Positions 49,263 through 62,606 of a stretch of DNA of 64,000 nucleotides are shown one piece after another. Each line of letters opens with the position of its first letter. Positions within the stretch are counted from its first letter, which is position 1. The notes under the pieces were generated by a model. It saw only the letters and a list, made by a program, of their open reading frames with translations, had not been told where the DNA came from and did no database searches. Source of the stretch: Pseudomonadota bacterium (GTDB taxonomy: Bacteria; Desulfobacterota; Desulfarculia; Desulfarculales; Desulfarculaceae); NCBI GenBank assembly GCA_018896025.1, contig JAHIND010000009.1, forward strand, positions 52,848 through 116,847, written 5' to 3'. A program made the position numbers and the translations under genes.

Positions 49263-49613
49263 AGATACTGACTCCTTTGCCTAAGATGGTCAACGGCCCA
49301 GTAACGGGTCACCCCACATTACCCGTTGTTTTACTAGGGTAATCTGCCGGGTGCAAAGGCGCAAGCCGTTTTGCCTCCCAACCGACCGGCTCACGTCCTC
49401 CTACCGGTCCGTGAAGCCTATCGGCAAACCCCAGGGCTGGGGCATAACCATAACAGAGTAACCGGATAGCTCAACCACCGGCTGGGGCATGCCCCATGCC
49501 TTGCCAAGCAGGGTCCGCTCTGTTAGAAAGAGGGGCAACCTTTTAGTTGCCGCCGGCGGGGTCCCTAAATGATAAGCCATCATTATCATGACTAATATAG
49601 CCGGGAGTGGTGC
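49263..49613. other. highly structured divergent intergenic region
   Basis: No convincing gene. It contains mutually exclusive hairpins AACGGGT (49303-49309)/ACCCGTT (49321-49327) and ATTACCC (49318-49324)/GGGTAAT (49337-49343), CCCCA-GGGC-TGGGG (49429-49442), a long-range AACAGAG (49452-49458)/CTCTGTT (49518-49524) closing a palindrome GGGGCATGCCCC (49484-49495), and GGCAAC-CTTTTA-GTTGCC (49534-49551). It may encode a small RNA or a leader for ppx or the DsrE-like genes. TAATAT near 49593 is a possible -10 for ppx. Confidence 0.5.
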
Positions 49614-51999
<2,386 letters not shown>

Positions 52000-52001
52000 C
52001 C

Positions 52002-53555
52002 GTGAGCGAAATACACGAACAGAAAATCCTGGTCCTGGACTTCGGGTCCCAGACCACCCAGCTCATCGCCCGCCGAGTGCGCGAGGCCAGGGTCTACTGC
52101 GAGATCCATCCCTGCACCATGCCCCTGGCCGAAATCAAAACCTACGGCGCCAAGGGCATTATCTTGAGTGGCGGCCCGGCGTCGTGCTACGAGCCCGGCG
52201 CACCCAGCGTGGACCCGGCCATCTTCGAGCTGGGGGTGCCGGTGCTGGGCATCTGCTACGGCATGCAGATTCTAACCCACCTGCTGGGCGGGATGGTGGC
52301 CCGGGGCTCCAAGCGCGAATACGGCCCGGCCAAGCTCCAGGTGCACAAGCAGGCGGGCCCCTTCCGCGACAACGATCCCGACGAGCCCCAGCCGGTGTGG
52401 ATGAGCCACGGCGACCGCATCGAAAAGCTGCCTGATGGTTTCGAGGCCCTGGCGGTGACCGGCAACTCGCCGGTGGCGGCCATGGGCGACATAGAGCGGC
52501 GCATCTACGGGGTGCAGTTCCACCCCGAGGTGGCCCACACCCCCGGCGGCGCGGCCATGCTGGCCGCCTTCGTGTTGGGCGACTGCGGCTGCGACCCCAT
52601 CTGGACCATGCACAACTTCGCCGAGGCCACCATCGCCGACTTCAAGGAGCGCCTGGGCGGCAAACCGGTGATCTGCGCCCTGAGCGGCGGGGTGGACTCC
52701 TCGGTGGTGGCCCTGCTTTTGCACAAAGCCATCGGCAAGGACCTGACCAGCATCTTCGTGGACAACGGCGTTCTGCGCGCTGGCGAAGTCAGCGAGGTGG
52801 CGGGCCTGTTCCGCGACGTGTTCCGCCTCAACCTGATCGTGGTGGACGCGGCGGACCTGTTCCTGGACCGCCTGGCCGGAGTCACCGACCCCGAGGAGAA
52901 GCGGCGCATCATCGGCCACACCTTCATCGAGGTGTTCGACGAGGAGGCCAAGAAGATCGGCCAGGTGGACTACCTGGCCCAGGGCACCCTGTACCCGGAC
53001 GTCATCGAGAGCGTGAGCTTCAAGGGCCCCAGTGCGGTTATCAAGAGCCACCACAACGTGGGCGGCCTGCCCGACAAGATGAAGCTGAAGCTGGTGGAGC
53101 CCCTCAGGGAGCTGTTCAAGGACGAGTGCCGCGAGGTGGGCCGGGAGCTGGGCCTGCCAGAGTCCATCGTCAGCCGCCAACCCTTCCCCGGGCCGGGCCT
53201 GGCCATCCGCATCATGGGCGAGGTGACCCGCGCCCGCCTGGCCACCCTGCGCGAGGCCGACGCCATCGTGCTGGAAGAGATGCGCGCCGCGGACCTCTAC
53301 ACCAAGGTGTGGCAGAGCTTCGCGGTGTTGGTGCCGGTGAAGACGGTGGGGGTAATGGGCGACGAGCGCACCTACGAGGACGTGGTGGCGCTACGCATCG
53401 TGGACAGCGTGGACGCCATGACCGCCGACTGGTCCCGTGTGCCCTACGAGCTGTTGGCCAAAATGTCCAGCCGCATCATCAACGAGGTCAACGGAGTCAA
53501 CCGGGTGGTGCTGGATATCAGTTCCAAGCCGCCCAGCACCATCGAGTGGGAGTAG
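52002..53555 (+). CDS. guaA: GMP synthase (glutamine-hydrolysing)
   Basis: Converts XMP to GMP with glutamine and ATP. The 517-aa protein has the glutamine amidotransferase domain (catalytic Cys in GICYGMQ, His and Glu in QFHPEVAHT), the ATP pyrophosphatase P-loop LSGGVDSSV near residue 225 and the dimerisation domain ending [17 protein letters not shown]. The start is GTG at 52002 with GGAG 5 bases upstream, while an alternative GTG at 51996 overlaps the guaB stop. Coupled to guaB. Confidence 0.96.
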   Translation: MSEIHEQKILVLDFGSQTTQLIARRVREARVYCEIHPCTMPLAEIKTYGAKGIILSGGPASCYEPGAPSVDPAIFELGVPVLGICYGMQILTHLLGGMVARGSKREYGPAKLQVHKQAGPFRDNDPDEPQPVWMSHGDRIEKLPDGFEALAVTGNSPVAAMGDIERRIYGVQFHPEVAHTPGGAAMLAAFVLGDCGCDPIWTMHNFAEATIADFKERLGGKPVICALSGGVDSSVVALLLHKAIGKDLTSIFVDNGVLRAGEVSEVAGLFRDVFRLNLIVVDAADLFLDRLAGVTDPEEKRRIIGHTFIEVFDEEAKKIGQVDYLAQGTLYPDVIESVSFKGPSAVIKSHHNVGGLPDKMKLKLVEPLRELFKDECREVGRELGLPESIVSRQPFPGPGLAIRIMGEVTRARLATLREADAIVLEEMRAADLYTKVWQSFAVLVPVKTVGVMGDERTYEDVVALRIVDSVDAMTADWSRVPYELLAKMSSRIINEVNGVNRVVLDISSKPPSTIEWE

Positions 53556-53631
53556 CGCATTAATTTCCACCCACCCGGAAAAAACATGGATTTGAACAAA
53601 GCTCTCACGCTCCGTTATTAAGGGATCATCC

Positions 53632-56600
53632 ATGCCGCCCTTCGTCCATCTGCACACGCACACCCAATACAGTCTGCTGGACGGGGCCATCCGCCTGCCC
53701 GACCTCATGAAGCGGGCCAAGGAGCTCAGCATGGACACCGTGGTCATGACCGACCACGGCAACATGTTCGGAGCCATCCACTTCCAAATGGCCGCCCAAA
53801 AAGCGGGGCTCAAGCACATCATCGGCTGCGAGGTGTACGTGGCCCCCGGCGACCGCCGGGACAAGGAGCACCGCCCCGGCCATGCCATCGCCAACCACCT
53901 GGTGCTCTTGGCCAAAGACGTCACCGGCTACCGCAACCTGGTGCGCATGGTCAGCGCCGGGTTCACCGAAGGCTTCTACTACAAGCCACGCATCGACATG
54001 GAGCTGTTGCGCCGGCACCATGAGGGGCTCATCGCCATGAGCGCCTGCCTGCAGGGCAAGGTGCCCCAGCTCTTATTGGCCGGTCGCGAGGACCAGGCCG
54101 AGGCCGCGGCCTGCGAGCTGGCCGAGGTCATGGGCGAGAACAACTTCTTCATCGAGCTGCAAGACGCCGGGCTTGCCGAGCAGAAAAAGATCAACCCAGG
54201 CCTCATAGACCTGGCGGGGCGCTTGGGCTTGGGCCTGGTGGCCACCAACGACTGCCACTATCTGCGCCGCGAGGACCACGAGGCCCACGACGTGCTCTTG
54301 TGCATCCAGACCGGCAAGACGGTGGAAGCGACCGACCGCATGAAGCTCTCGGGCGAGATATATTTCAAGTCACCCCAGGAAATGGCCGACCTCTTCCCCG
54401 AAATTCCCGAGGCCATCTCCAACACCGTCGACATCGCCAGTCGCTGCGAAATGGAAATACCCCTGGGCCAGCTCAGGTTCCCGGTGTTCCACCTGGACAA
54501 CGGCGAAACCTCCGAGGACCGCCTGCGCAAGGTCTCCTGGGAGGGCCTGGACAAGCGCCTGGAGGAGATGAAGCAGCGGGGCCTGGCCGTGGACCGCCAG
54601 GAGTACAAGGACCGCCTGGAATACGAGCTGGACGTGCTGTGCAAGATGGGCTTCCCCGGCTATTTCCTGGTGGTGGCCGACTTCATCAACTGGGCCAAGG
54701 ACCACGGCATCCCCGTGGGTCCGGGGCGCGGTTCGGCCGCCGGCAGCCTGGTGGCCTATTCCATGCGCATCACCGACCTGGACCCCATCCGCTACAAGCT
54801 GATCTTCGAGCGCTTTCTGAACATAGAGCGCAAGTCCATGCCCGACATCGACGTGGACTTTTGCTACAACCGCCGGGGCGAGGTGATCGAGTACGTCACC
54901 CAAAAATACGGCGCTGACCATGTGTCCCAGATCATCACCTACGGGACCATGCAGGCCCGGGCGGTGCTGCGCGACGTGGGCCGGGCCATGAACATCCCCT
55001 ACGCCGAGGTGGACCAGATCGCCAAGCTGGTGCCCTCCAAGCTGGGCATCACCTTGGACGAGGCCCTGGACTCCGAGCCCCGCCTCAAGGAGCGCATGAA
55101 TTCCGATCCCCTGGTGCGCAAGCTCTTGGAGATCTCGCGCGCCCTTGAGGGCCTGCCCCGCCACGCCTCCACCCACGCCGCCGGGGTGGTCATCGGGGAC
55201 GTGCCTCTGGACCAGGTGGTTCCCCTGTACCGGGGCACCGGCGAGGAAAACGTCACCCAGTTCGACATGAAGTGCGTGGAAAAGGCCGGGCTTATCAAGT
55301 TCGACTTTTTGGGGCTCAAGACCCTCACGGTCATCGCCCTGGCCGTGGAGATGGTGCGCCACAACCACGACCCCGAGTTCGCCATCGAGGAAATCGACCT
55401 GGAGGACAAGGCCACCTACGAGTTGCTTTCCCGGGGCGACACCACCGGCGTGTTCCAGTTGGAGTCCTCGGGCATGAAGGAGCTTCTGGCCAAGCTCAGG
55501 CCCGAGGTGTTCGAGGACGTCATCGCCCTGGTGGCCCTGTACCGGCCCGGACCCCTGGAGTCGGGCATGGTGGACGACTTCGTGGCCCGCAAGCACGGCA
55601 CCAAAAAAGTGGCCTACGACCTGCCCCAGTTGGAGCCGGTGCTCAAGGAGACCTACGGGGTCATCGTGTACCAGGAGCAGGTCATGGAGATCGCCGGCCG
55701 CCTGGCGGGCTACTCCCTGGGCGAGGGCGACATCCTGCGCCGGGCCATGGGCAAAAAAGATCCCCAGGTCATGAGCCAGCAAAAGGAGCGCTTCCTGGAC
55801 GGCGCCCTAGACAACGGCATACCCCGCGAAAAGTCGGGCGCCTTATTTGACCTCATCGAAAAATTCGCGGGCTATGGCTTCAACAAGTCCCACTCCGCGG
55901 CCTACGCCCTCATCGCCTTTCAGACCGCCTTTCTAAAGGCCCACTACCCCCTGGAATTCATGGCCGCGCTACTCACCAGCGAGGTCAACGACACCGACAA
56001 GGTCATGGCCCACATCGGCGAGTGCCGCGAGCGGGGGCTCACCGTCTTGCCGCCGGACATCAACCATTCGGGCATCGACTTCACCGTGGCCGACAACGCC
56101 ATCCGCTTCGGGCTGGCGGCGGTGAAGAACGTGGGCCGGGGCGCGGTGGAGGCCATCATCCAGGCGCGGGAGGAAGGCGGGGAGTTCACCGGACTGCACG
56201 ACCTGTGCGAGCGGGTTGACCTCAGAAAGGTGAACCGCCGGGTGTTGGAGAGCCTGGTCAAGTGCGGGGCCTTTGACAGCATCGGGGCCCACCGGGCCCA
56301 GCTCATGGCCGTTTTGGACGAGGCCCTGGAACACGGGCAGAAGACGCGCCGGGACAGCGACGCGGGCCAGTCCTCCATCTTCGAGCTGATGAGCGGAGGG
56401 GCGGAGGCCGCCGCGCCGGAGTTGCCGGACGTGCCCGCCTGGAGGGAGTCCGATCGTCTGTCCTTCGAAAAGGACGCCATCGGCTTTTACATCACCGGAC
56501 ACCCGCTGAGCGACTACCAGACCGAGATCAAGCGCCTGGGCACCCTGGACACGGTGAGCCTCAAGGCGGCCAGCGACGGCATGAGCATAACCATGGCCGG

Positions 56601-57090
56601 AGTGGCGGCCAAGGTGAAGGAAAAGATCACCAAAAAGGGCGACCGCATGGCCTTCGTGGACATGGAGGACCTCAAGGGCACCGTGGAGGTGATCTGCTTC
56701 CCCGACTGCTACGCCAAGGCCGCGCCCTTTCTAAACGGCGAGGAGCCACTGCTGATCAAGGGCACCGTGGACAAGGACGAGCGGGGCATCAAGATAAAGG
56801 CCACCTCGGTGGAGCCCCTGACTGGGGCGGCCCAGGCCCGCACCAGCCGCCTGCGCCTGCGCATCGAGGCCACCGGCCTCACCCGCGAAAAGATGGTGCT
56901 GCTGCGCCAGGCCCTGGCCAAGTACCCCGGCGCCTGCCGGGTGTCGCTGCATTTGAACGTGCCCGGCAAGGGCGAGGCGGTGTTGGCCCTGCCCGGCCAG
57001 TACCGGGTGGAGGCGGCCCCGGCCTTGTTCGACCAGGTCAACGAACTTTTCGGCCACCCGGTGGTGGAGCCGGTGCTGAACGGAGATTAG
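53632..57090 (+). CDS. dnaE: DNA polymerase III alpha subunit
   Basis: Replicative polymerase. The 1152-aa protein starts with the PHP domain (HLHTHTQYSLLDG), has the catalytic palm aspartates in PDIDVDF (about residues 404-410), GKKDP near 706, the helix-hairpin-helix region and a C-terminal OB fold (about 990-1070). Metal ligands in the PHP domain appear intact, so 3'-5' activity there is possible. The ATG at 53632 follows AAGGGATCATCC. It follows guaA by 76 bases and precedes a small lipoprotein gene by 5. Confidence 0.96.
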   Translation: MPPFVHLHTHTQYSLLDGAIRLPDLMKRAKELSMDTVVMTDHGNMFGAIHFQMAAQKAGLKHIIGCEVYVAPGDRRDKEHRPGHAIANHLVLLAKDVTGYRNLVRMVSAGFTEGFYYKPRIDMELLRRHHEGLIAMSACLQGKVPQLLLAGREDQAEAAACELAEVMGENNFFIELQDAGLAEQKKINPGLIDLAGRLGLGLVATNDCHYLRREDHEAHDVLLCIQTGKTVEATDRMKLSGEIYFKSPQEMADLFPEIPEAISNTVDIASRCEMEIPLGQLRFPVFHLDNGETSEDRLRKVSWEGLDKRLEEMKQRGLAVDRQEYKDRLEYELDVLCKMGFPGYFLVVADFINWAKDHGIPVGPGRGSAAGSLVAYSMRITDLDPIRYKLIFERFLNIERKSMPDIDVDFCYNRRGEVIEYVTQKYGADHVSQIITYGTMQARAVLRDVGRAMNIPYAEVDQIAKLVPSKLGITLDEALDSEPRLKERMNSDPLVRKLLEISRALEGLPRHASTHAAGVVIGDVPLDQVVPLYRGTGEENVTQFDMKCVEKAGLIKFDFLGLKTLTVIALAVEMVRHNHDPEFAIEEIDLEDKATYELLSRGDTTGVFQLESSGMKELLAKLRPEVFEDVIALVALYRPGPLESGMVDDFVARKHGTKKVAYDLPQLEPVLKETYGVIVYQEQVMEIAGRLAGYSLGEGDILRRAMGKKDPQVMSQQKERFLDGALDNGIPREKSGALFDLIEKFAGYGFNKSHSAAYALIAFQTAFLKAHYPLEFMAALLTSEVNDTDKVMAHIGECRERGLTVLPPDINHSGIDFTVADNAIRFGLAAVKNVGRGAVEAIIQAREEGGEFTGLHDLCERVDLRKVNRRVLESLVKCGAFDSIGAHRAQLMAVLDEALEHGQKTRRDSDAGQSSIFELMSGGAEAAAPELPDVPAWRESDRLSFEKDAIGFYITGHPLSDYQTEIKRLGTLDTVSLKAASDGMSITMAGVAAKVKEKITKKGDRMAFVDMEDLKGTVEVICFPDCYAKAAPFLNGEEPLLIKGTVDKDERGIKIKATSVEPLTGAAQARTSRLRLRIEATGLTREKMVLLRQALAKYPGACRVSLHLNVPGKGEAVLALPGQYRVEAAPALFDQVNELFGHPVVEPVLNGD

Positions 57091-57095
57091 GCCAC

Positions 57096-57404
57096 ATGGG
57101 TTTTCGCCACGCAATCATCGCTGTTCTGTTGGGCTTGGCCCTGCTGGCCGCGTCTTGCGGGGGGATGAGCAGCTTCGGCGCGGTGGAAAACAACCTAAGC
57201 CAGGAAGTGGGCGTGCTCACCTACGCCGAGGCGGTGGACCGCTGGGGTAAGCCCACCAGCACCTCGCCCGGCGAAAGCATGTTCACCGCCTACTGGCTCA
57301 AGGAGCGCTCCGGCGGAATCGTCAAGGAGCGGCTCTACCTCACTTTTGACAACGAGAAGAAGGTTCTCAGAGCCTACCGCTACACCAGCAAGCCGTTCGA
57401 ATAG
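57096..57404 (+). CDS. small BamE-like lipoprotein
   Basis: The 102-aa protein has a lipoprotein signal with lipobox LAASC (Cys about 21). The mature part (LTYAEAVDRWGKPTSTSPG, EKKVLRAYRYTSKPFE) looks like the SmpA/OmlA/BamE fold in which a helix pair precedes a small beta sheet; the sequence match is loose. It begins 5 bases after dnaE and is probably co-transcribed. BamE helps the outer-membrane assembly machine, but this assignment is tentative. Confidence 0.65.
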   Translation: MGFRHAIIAVLLGLALLAASCGGMSSFGAVENNLSQEVGVLTYAEAVDRWGKPTSTSPGESMFTAYWLKERSGGIVKERLYLTFDNEKKVLRAYRYTSKPFE

Positions 57405-57654
57405 AAGCTGGCAGTGTACTGGTAGCCGATATTGCTTCGCCGTTGCGCTCCCAGCGACGGCAAGCTCTCTTGGGCGGGGATAAACCCCGTCCCTACATCC
57501 GGAGGTGTTTCTTCGTGTAGGGGCGGGGTTTACCCCCGCCCTGTTTTGTTTCAGTCCCAATAGGAAGGTCACCGGCGGCAACCACTGTCCTTACGAAAAG
57601 CGGTTCCCCGCAACGACCCAATAACCGCTACCTGCAACAGACGACGACACCAAA
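57405..57654. repeat. intergenic region with repeats shared with 22.4-22.8 kb
   Basis: No gene. ATTGCTTCGCCGTTGCGCTC (57431-57450) and its continuation CAGCGACGGCAAG match the module at 22524-22556. GGGCGGGGATAAACCCCGTC (57472-57491) and GTAGGGGCGGGGTTTACCCC (57517-57536) match the GTAGGGGCGGGGTTTATCCC element at 22580-22599. The two modules occur in the same order at both places. Confidence 0.75.
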
Positions 57655-57684
57655 ATAAAAGGCGGGGTTGCCCCCGCCTTTTAT
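57655..57684. terminator. bidirectional intrinsic terminator
   Basis: AAAAGGCGGGG-TTG-CCCCCGCCTTTT at 57657-57682. It has A and T tracts on both sides. It can end transcripts of dnaE/lipoprotein from the left and of the acyl-CoA dehydrogenase from the right, 25 bases past its stop. Confidence 0.85.
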
Positions 57685-57706
57685 TCTTCCTGAATGCGTA
57701 CCCGCT

Positions 57707-58861
<1,155 letters not shown>

Positions 58862-58876
58862 GGTCTTCTCCCAAGG

Positions 58877-59428
58877 CTACGGAGTGTAAAGAACGACCAA
58901 AAGTTCGGCGGTCTCTTCTCCCGGATTGCGCAGGGTGTGAACCAGGCTGGAGTTGAAATGCAGGCTGTCGCCGGTGGTGAGCTGGTTCAGGTTCTGTCCC
59001 ACCTTGACCTCGGCCTCGCCCCGCAGCACGTAGACGAACTCCTCGCCCTCGTGTTGGTAGCCCGCCCCCTCCAGATCGCTGGTGGGCTCGATGGTGACCA
59101 GGAAGCTCTTCAGGTGGCGGTGGCCCGCCTCGGGGGTGAGCACCCGGTAGGAGTAGTGGTCGGTGCGCTTTTTCACCGCGTCCACCCGGCGCTCGGCGGC
59201 CTCGGCCTCTTCCTCGTCCTTGAGTAGCTCGCCGCTGTCCACCTCCAGGGCCCGGGACAGGGTCAAGAGCAGAGCCACCGGCGGTATCATCTCGTCCATT
59301 TCGATGCGGGCCAGATTTTCCACCGAGTGGCCGGTCATGTTGGCCACCGTCTCCAGGCTCATCTCCCGGCTCTCGCGCAGCCGCCTGATGCGCTGGCCCA
59401 GGGACTGACGTTTTACTTTACGTGCCAC
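58877..59428 (-). CDS. XRE family regulator with cupin domain
   Basis: The 183-aa protein has an N-terminal helix-turn-helix (RRLRESREMSLETVANMTGH, about residues 13-65), an acidic linker, and a C-terminal cupin (HEGEEFVYVLRGEAEV and HFNSSLVHTLRN hold the small-molecule site). Such proteins usually sense a metabolite and repress or activate nearby degradative genes. Here it sits between MeaB and the acyl-CoA dehydrogenase and probably controls this acyl-CoA cluster; its own operator is not evident. Confidence 0.88.
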   Translation of the reverse strand: MARKVKRQSLGQRIRRLRESREMSLETVANMTGHSVENLARIEMDEMIPPVALLLTLSRALEVDSGELLKDEEEAEAAERRVDAVKKRTDHYSYRVLTPEAGHRHLKSFLVTIEPTSDLEGAGYQHEGEEFVYVLRGEAEVKVGQNLNQLTTGDSLHFNSSLVHTLRNPGEETAELLVVLYTP

Positions 59429-59451
59429 GACTCCACTCCTCCCCTGGGCCC

Positions 59452-60417
59452 TCAGTCGCCCAGGATGGTTGCCAAGATATTTTCACTGGCCGTGTAGGGG
59501 TCTTCGACCCCTTCCAGCACCCGCTCGATCACCGGGGCCAGGCCCTCCCCCTGTTCCAGGCGCGCCAGCAGGCGTTGCATCATGCCGGCCTGCACCAACT
59601 CCAAAAGCTCCCGGCGGAAGCCTTCCTTGCGGCGCTCGGTCAGCATTTGGCCGCCATCGGCGGTGAGCACCTTGTAGTGCTCGTCCAGGGTGTCCACCAA
59701 CTCGTCCAGGCCCTTGCCGTCTATGGCGCAGGTGGAGACTATGGGCGGCTCCCAGCCGGCCCGGCGGTTGTGGTCCCCGCTCAGGCTAAGCATACCCTTA
59801 AGTTCGTTTACCGTGCGGCCCGCGCCGTCGCGATCAGCCTTATTTACCACGAAGATGTCCCCGGCCTCCAGGATGCCCGCCTTGATGGCCTGGATGTCGT
59901 CGCCCATGCCGGGGATGGTGACCACCACCGTGGTGTCGGCCATGCGCACGATCTCCACCTCGTCCTGGCCCACGCCCACGGTCTCCACCAGCACCACGTC
60001 GAGGCCCATGGCCTCCATCACCGTGACCACCCCCCGAGCCGAGGCGGTGAGGCCGCCGAAATGGCCCCGAGTGGCCAGGGAGCGGATGAACACGCCCTCG
60101 TCGGTGGCGTGGCGCTGCATGCGGATGCGGTCGCCCAAAATGGCCCCGCCGGAGAAGGGGCTGGTGGGGTCCACCGCCACCACCCCCACGGTGAGCCCCT
60201 TGGCGCGGAAGCGCTCCACCAGGGCGTCGGTGATGGTGGATTTGCCCACCCCCGGCGACCCGGTGAGCCCGATCACCCGCGCCCGCCGGGCCTTGGCGTA
60301 CAGCAGCTTGAGCACATCCTGCCAACCGGGCTCGTTGTCGTCGATGTCGCGCATCAAACGGGCCACGGCCCGGATGTCCCCCGCAATAACCTTTTGAGCT
60401 CTTTCTGCTGGTGTCAT
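59452..60417 (-). CDS. meaB: MeaB/ArgK family GTPase chaperone
   Basis: The 321-aa G3E GTPase has the P-loop LTGSPGVGKSTITDAL near residue 52, the Mg-binding VDPTSPFSGGAILGDR, DVVLVETVGVGQ and NKADRDG. MeaB protects and loads B12 in methylmalonyl-CoA or isobutyryl-CoA mutases, but no mutase gene is in this window. The ATG at 60417 was taken as start for family fit; its ribosome binding site is weak. It links this acyl-CoA cluster to a B12-dependent mutase and so indirectly to the bzaF gene. Confidence 0.9.
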   Translation of the reverse strand: MTPAERAQKVIAGDIRAVARLMRDIDDNEPGWQDVLKLLYAKARRARVIGLTGSPGVGKSTITDALVERFRAKGLTVGVVAVDPTSPFSGGAILGDRIRMQRHATDEGVFIRSLATRGHFGGLTASARGVVTVMEAMGLDVVLVETVGVGQDEVEIVRMADTTVVVTIPGMGDDIQAIKAGILEAGDIFVVNKADRDGAGRTVNELKGMLSLSGDHNRRAGWEPPIVSTCAIDGKGLDELVDTLDEHYKVLTADGGQMLTERRKEGFRRELLELVQAGMMQRLLARLEQGEGLAPVIERVLEGVEDPYTASENILATILGD

Positions 60418-60503
60418 GAAACTGATATGGCCCCCATTATGTTGCGCCGGAGCACGGCGTCGGTTGATCTTTGGCGAGAGCAAGCCGTACCTGGATCAGA
60501 AGG

Positions 60504-60540
60504 AAAAAAAGAAGGGCCCGGCCAATGCCGGGCCCTTCTT
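60504..60540 (-). terminator. intrinsic terminator of the second acyl-CoA dehydrogenase
   Basis: Minus-strand AAGGGCCCGGC-ATTG-GCCGGGCCCTT followed by CTTTTTTT (60510-60504). It lies about 10 bases after the stop at 60550 and separates that gene from meaB, which must have its own promoter or read through. Confidence 0.92.
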
Positions 60541-60549
60541 GTCTAGGCT

Positions 60550-61698
60550 TTACTTGCCCTTCATCAGGTTCTTGGCGATGACTAGGCGCATGATCTCGTT
60601 GGTGCCTTCGTAGATCTGGGTGATCTTGGCGTCGCGCATGTGGCGCTCCATGGGGTAATCCTTGCAGTACCCGTAGCCGCCCAGAATCTGTACGCCCTCG
60701 ATGGCCGCGTTCATGGCCGTATCGCTGGCGAACATCTTGGCCATGGCCGCCTGCTTCTCAAAGTGCTTGTGCTGGTCTTCCATCCAGGCGGCGCGCAAGA
60801 GCAACAGCTCCGACGCGTCCAGGCCCGCAGCCATATCGGCCAGCTTCCACTGGATGGCCTGGAAGGCGGAGATGGGACGGCCGAATTGCTCGCGCTCTCC
60901 GGCGTACTGCACCGCTTCTTCCAGGACCGCCTTGCCGATGCCCAGGGCCTGGGAGCCGATGCCGATGCGTCCGCTGTCCAGGGTGGTGAGCATTTGCTTG
61001 AGGCCGTCGCCGGGGTTGCCCAGCAGGTTGCCCTTGGGGATGCGCGCGTCTTCGAAGACCATCTCGGCGGTGCCGCTGGCGCAGATGCCCAGCTTGCTCT
61101 CCACCCGGCCCACGGAGAAGCCCTTGGTGTTTTCCAGGTCCACCACAAAGGAGCTGGTTCCCTTGTAGCCGGCGGCCTTGTCGGTGACCGCCGCGATAAC
61201 CGCGTAGCGGGCCACGTTGCCGTTGGTGATGAATTTCTTCTCACCGTTGAGCACCCATTGGTCACCGTCCAGCACCGCGGTGGTGCGCATGGCCGCCGGG
61301 TCGCTGCCCGCGCCGGCCTCGGTGAGCCCGAAGCAGCCTTCCACCTGGCCGCTGGCCACGGGGGTGAGGAAGGCCTTCTTCTGCTCGTCGGTGCCGAAGG
61401 CGTTCACCGGGAAGCAGTACAGCGAGTTGTTCACGCTCATTATGACGCCGACGCTGGCGTCTCCCCGGCTGATCTCGCTCAAGGCCAGCACGTAGGAGAT
61501 GTAGTCCAGTCCGGCTCCGCCGTACTCCTCGGGCATGGCGATGCCCATGAAGCCCAGCTCGCCTAGGGCGCGGCATGACTCCATGGGATGCTCGTGGGTT
61601 TCGTCAAAATGCGCGGCCTGAGGCTTTAGCACCTCGTCGGCGAACCGGGCCGCGGTTTCCTTTACCATCTGTTGCTCTTCGGTCAGTGCGAAGTTCAT
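60550..61698 (-). CDS. acyl-CoA dehydrogenase (butyryl-CoA dehydrogenase type)
   Basis: The 382-aa protein shows FGLTEAGAGSD and LNGEKKFITNG in the middle domain, GYGYCKDYPMERHMRDAK and IYEGTNEI at the C-terminus. The whole resembles short-chain butyryl-CoA dehydrogenases of anaerobes more closely than the gene at 57707 does. It catalyses the flavin-linked oxidation of acyl-CoA. It is downstream of the crotonase gene with a gap of about 80 bases and ends at a strong terminator. Confidence 0.93.
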   Translation of the reverse strand: MNFALTEEQQMVKETAARFADEVLKPQAAHFDETHEHPMESCRALGELGFMGIAMPEEYGGAGLDYISYVLALSEISRGDASVGVIMSVNNSLYCFPVNAFGTDEQKKAFLTPVASGQVEGCFGLTEAGAGSDPAAMRTTAVLDGDQWVLNGEKKFITNGNVARYAVIAAVTDKAAGYKGTSSFVVDLENTKGFSVGRVESKLGICASGTAEMVFEDARIPKGNLLGNPGDGLKQMLTTLDSGRIGIGSQALGIGKAVLEEAVQYAGEREQFGRPISAFQAIQWKLADMAAGLDASELLLLRAAWMEDQHKHFEKQAAMAKMFASDTAMNAAIEGVQILGGYGYCKDYPMERHMRDAKITQIYEGTNEIMRLVIAKNLMKGK

Positions 61699-61776
61699 GT
61701 GTTCACTTCCTCTCGAAAGTGCGCGTGCGGGCGCGTGAAGTATTTAAAGAGCAAACTACCAATTACCTACTTACCT

Positions 61777-62568
61777 CTACTTGTCCAATCCCCCCTTGAA
61801 CTCTGCCTTGCGCTTGTCCAGGAAGGCTCCCATGCCTTCCGCCTGGTCGGGGCTGGCGAAGCAGGTGGCGAACGCCTCCGCTTCCATGGGAATGGCTCTC
61901 TCCAAGGTCATGTCGTAACCGTTGTTGATGAGTTCCTTGATGGCCCGAGTGGAGACCTTGCCCTTTTTGGCCATGCCCTGGGCGGTCTTCATGGCCGCGT
62001 CCATCAGTTGGTCGGCCGGGAACACCCGGTTGACCAGGCCGATGGCCTTGGCCTCCTCGGCGCTGATGATGGCGCCGGTGAGGCACAATTCCTTGGCCCA
62101 GTTCCTGCCCACCAGGCGGCTCAGGCGCTGGGTGCCGCCGAAGCCGGGGATGATGCCCAGGTTGATCTCGGGCTGGCCGAACTTGGCGTTTTCGGACGCG
62201 TATATGAAGTCGCAGGCCATGGCGATCTCGCAGCCTCCGCCCAGGGCGAAGCCATTTGCCGCTGCGATGACCGGCTTGGGAAGCTTCTCGATATTGAACA
62301 GCACCTCCTGGCCCGCGCGGGAAAAGGCCCGGCCTTCCAGGGGAGTCATCTTGCTCATGGCCGCGATGTCCGCGCCGGCCACGAATGCCTTGTCTCCGGC
62401 GCCGGTGAGGATCACCGCGCCGATGCTGTCGTCGGCCTTGATGGCCGCTATGGCCTGGTCAATTTCGCCGACCACCACCGGGCTCAGCGCGTTCATGGCC
62501 TTGGGCCGGTTGATGGTGATAACCGCCACCGGGCCGTTGGTCTCAAACAGGATCGTCTCGTAAGCCAT
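61777..62568 (-). CDS. enoyl-CoA hydratase (crotonase)
   Basis: The 263-aa crotonase has both oxyanion-hole pieces (GAGDKAFVAGADIAAM and NGFALGGGCEIAMACD) and the two catalytic glutamates: Glu in QPEINLGIIPGFGGTQRL and the earlier Glu in GCEIAM. It hydrates trans-2-enoyl-CoA. The ATG at 62568, with AGGATAGGGAAG upstream, was preferred to a longer reading. It follows the acetyl-CoA acetyltransferase gene by about 40 bases. Confidence 0.93.
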   Translation of the reverse strand: MAYETILFETNGPVAVITINRPKAMNALSPVVVGEIDQAIAAIKADDSIGAVILTGAGDKAFVAGADIAAMSKMTPLEGRAFSRAGQEVLFNIEKLPKPVIAAANGFALGGGCEIAMACDFIYASENAKFGQPEINLGIIPGFGGTQRLSRLVGRNWAKELCLTGAIISAEEAKAIGLVNRVFPADQLMDAAMKTAQGMAKKGKVSTRAIKELINNGYDMTLERAIPMEAEAFATCFASPDQAEGMGAFLDKRKAEFKGGLDK

Positions 62569-62606
62569 CTTCCCTATCCTCCCAATCCCCAACCAGGAAT
62601 CAAATT

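Noticed and set aside
49263..49613. Known structured RNAs (6S, SRP RNA, RNase P RNA, tmRNA, c-di-GMP or SAM riboswitch)
   Set aside because: I compared remembered core motifs of each and found no convincing match on either strand; left as an unnamed structured region.
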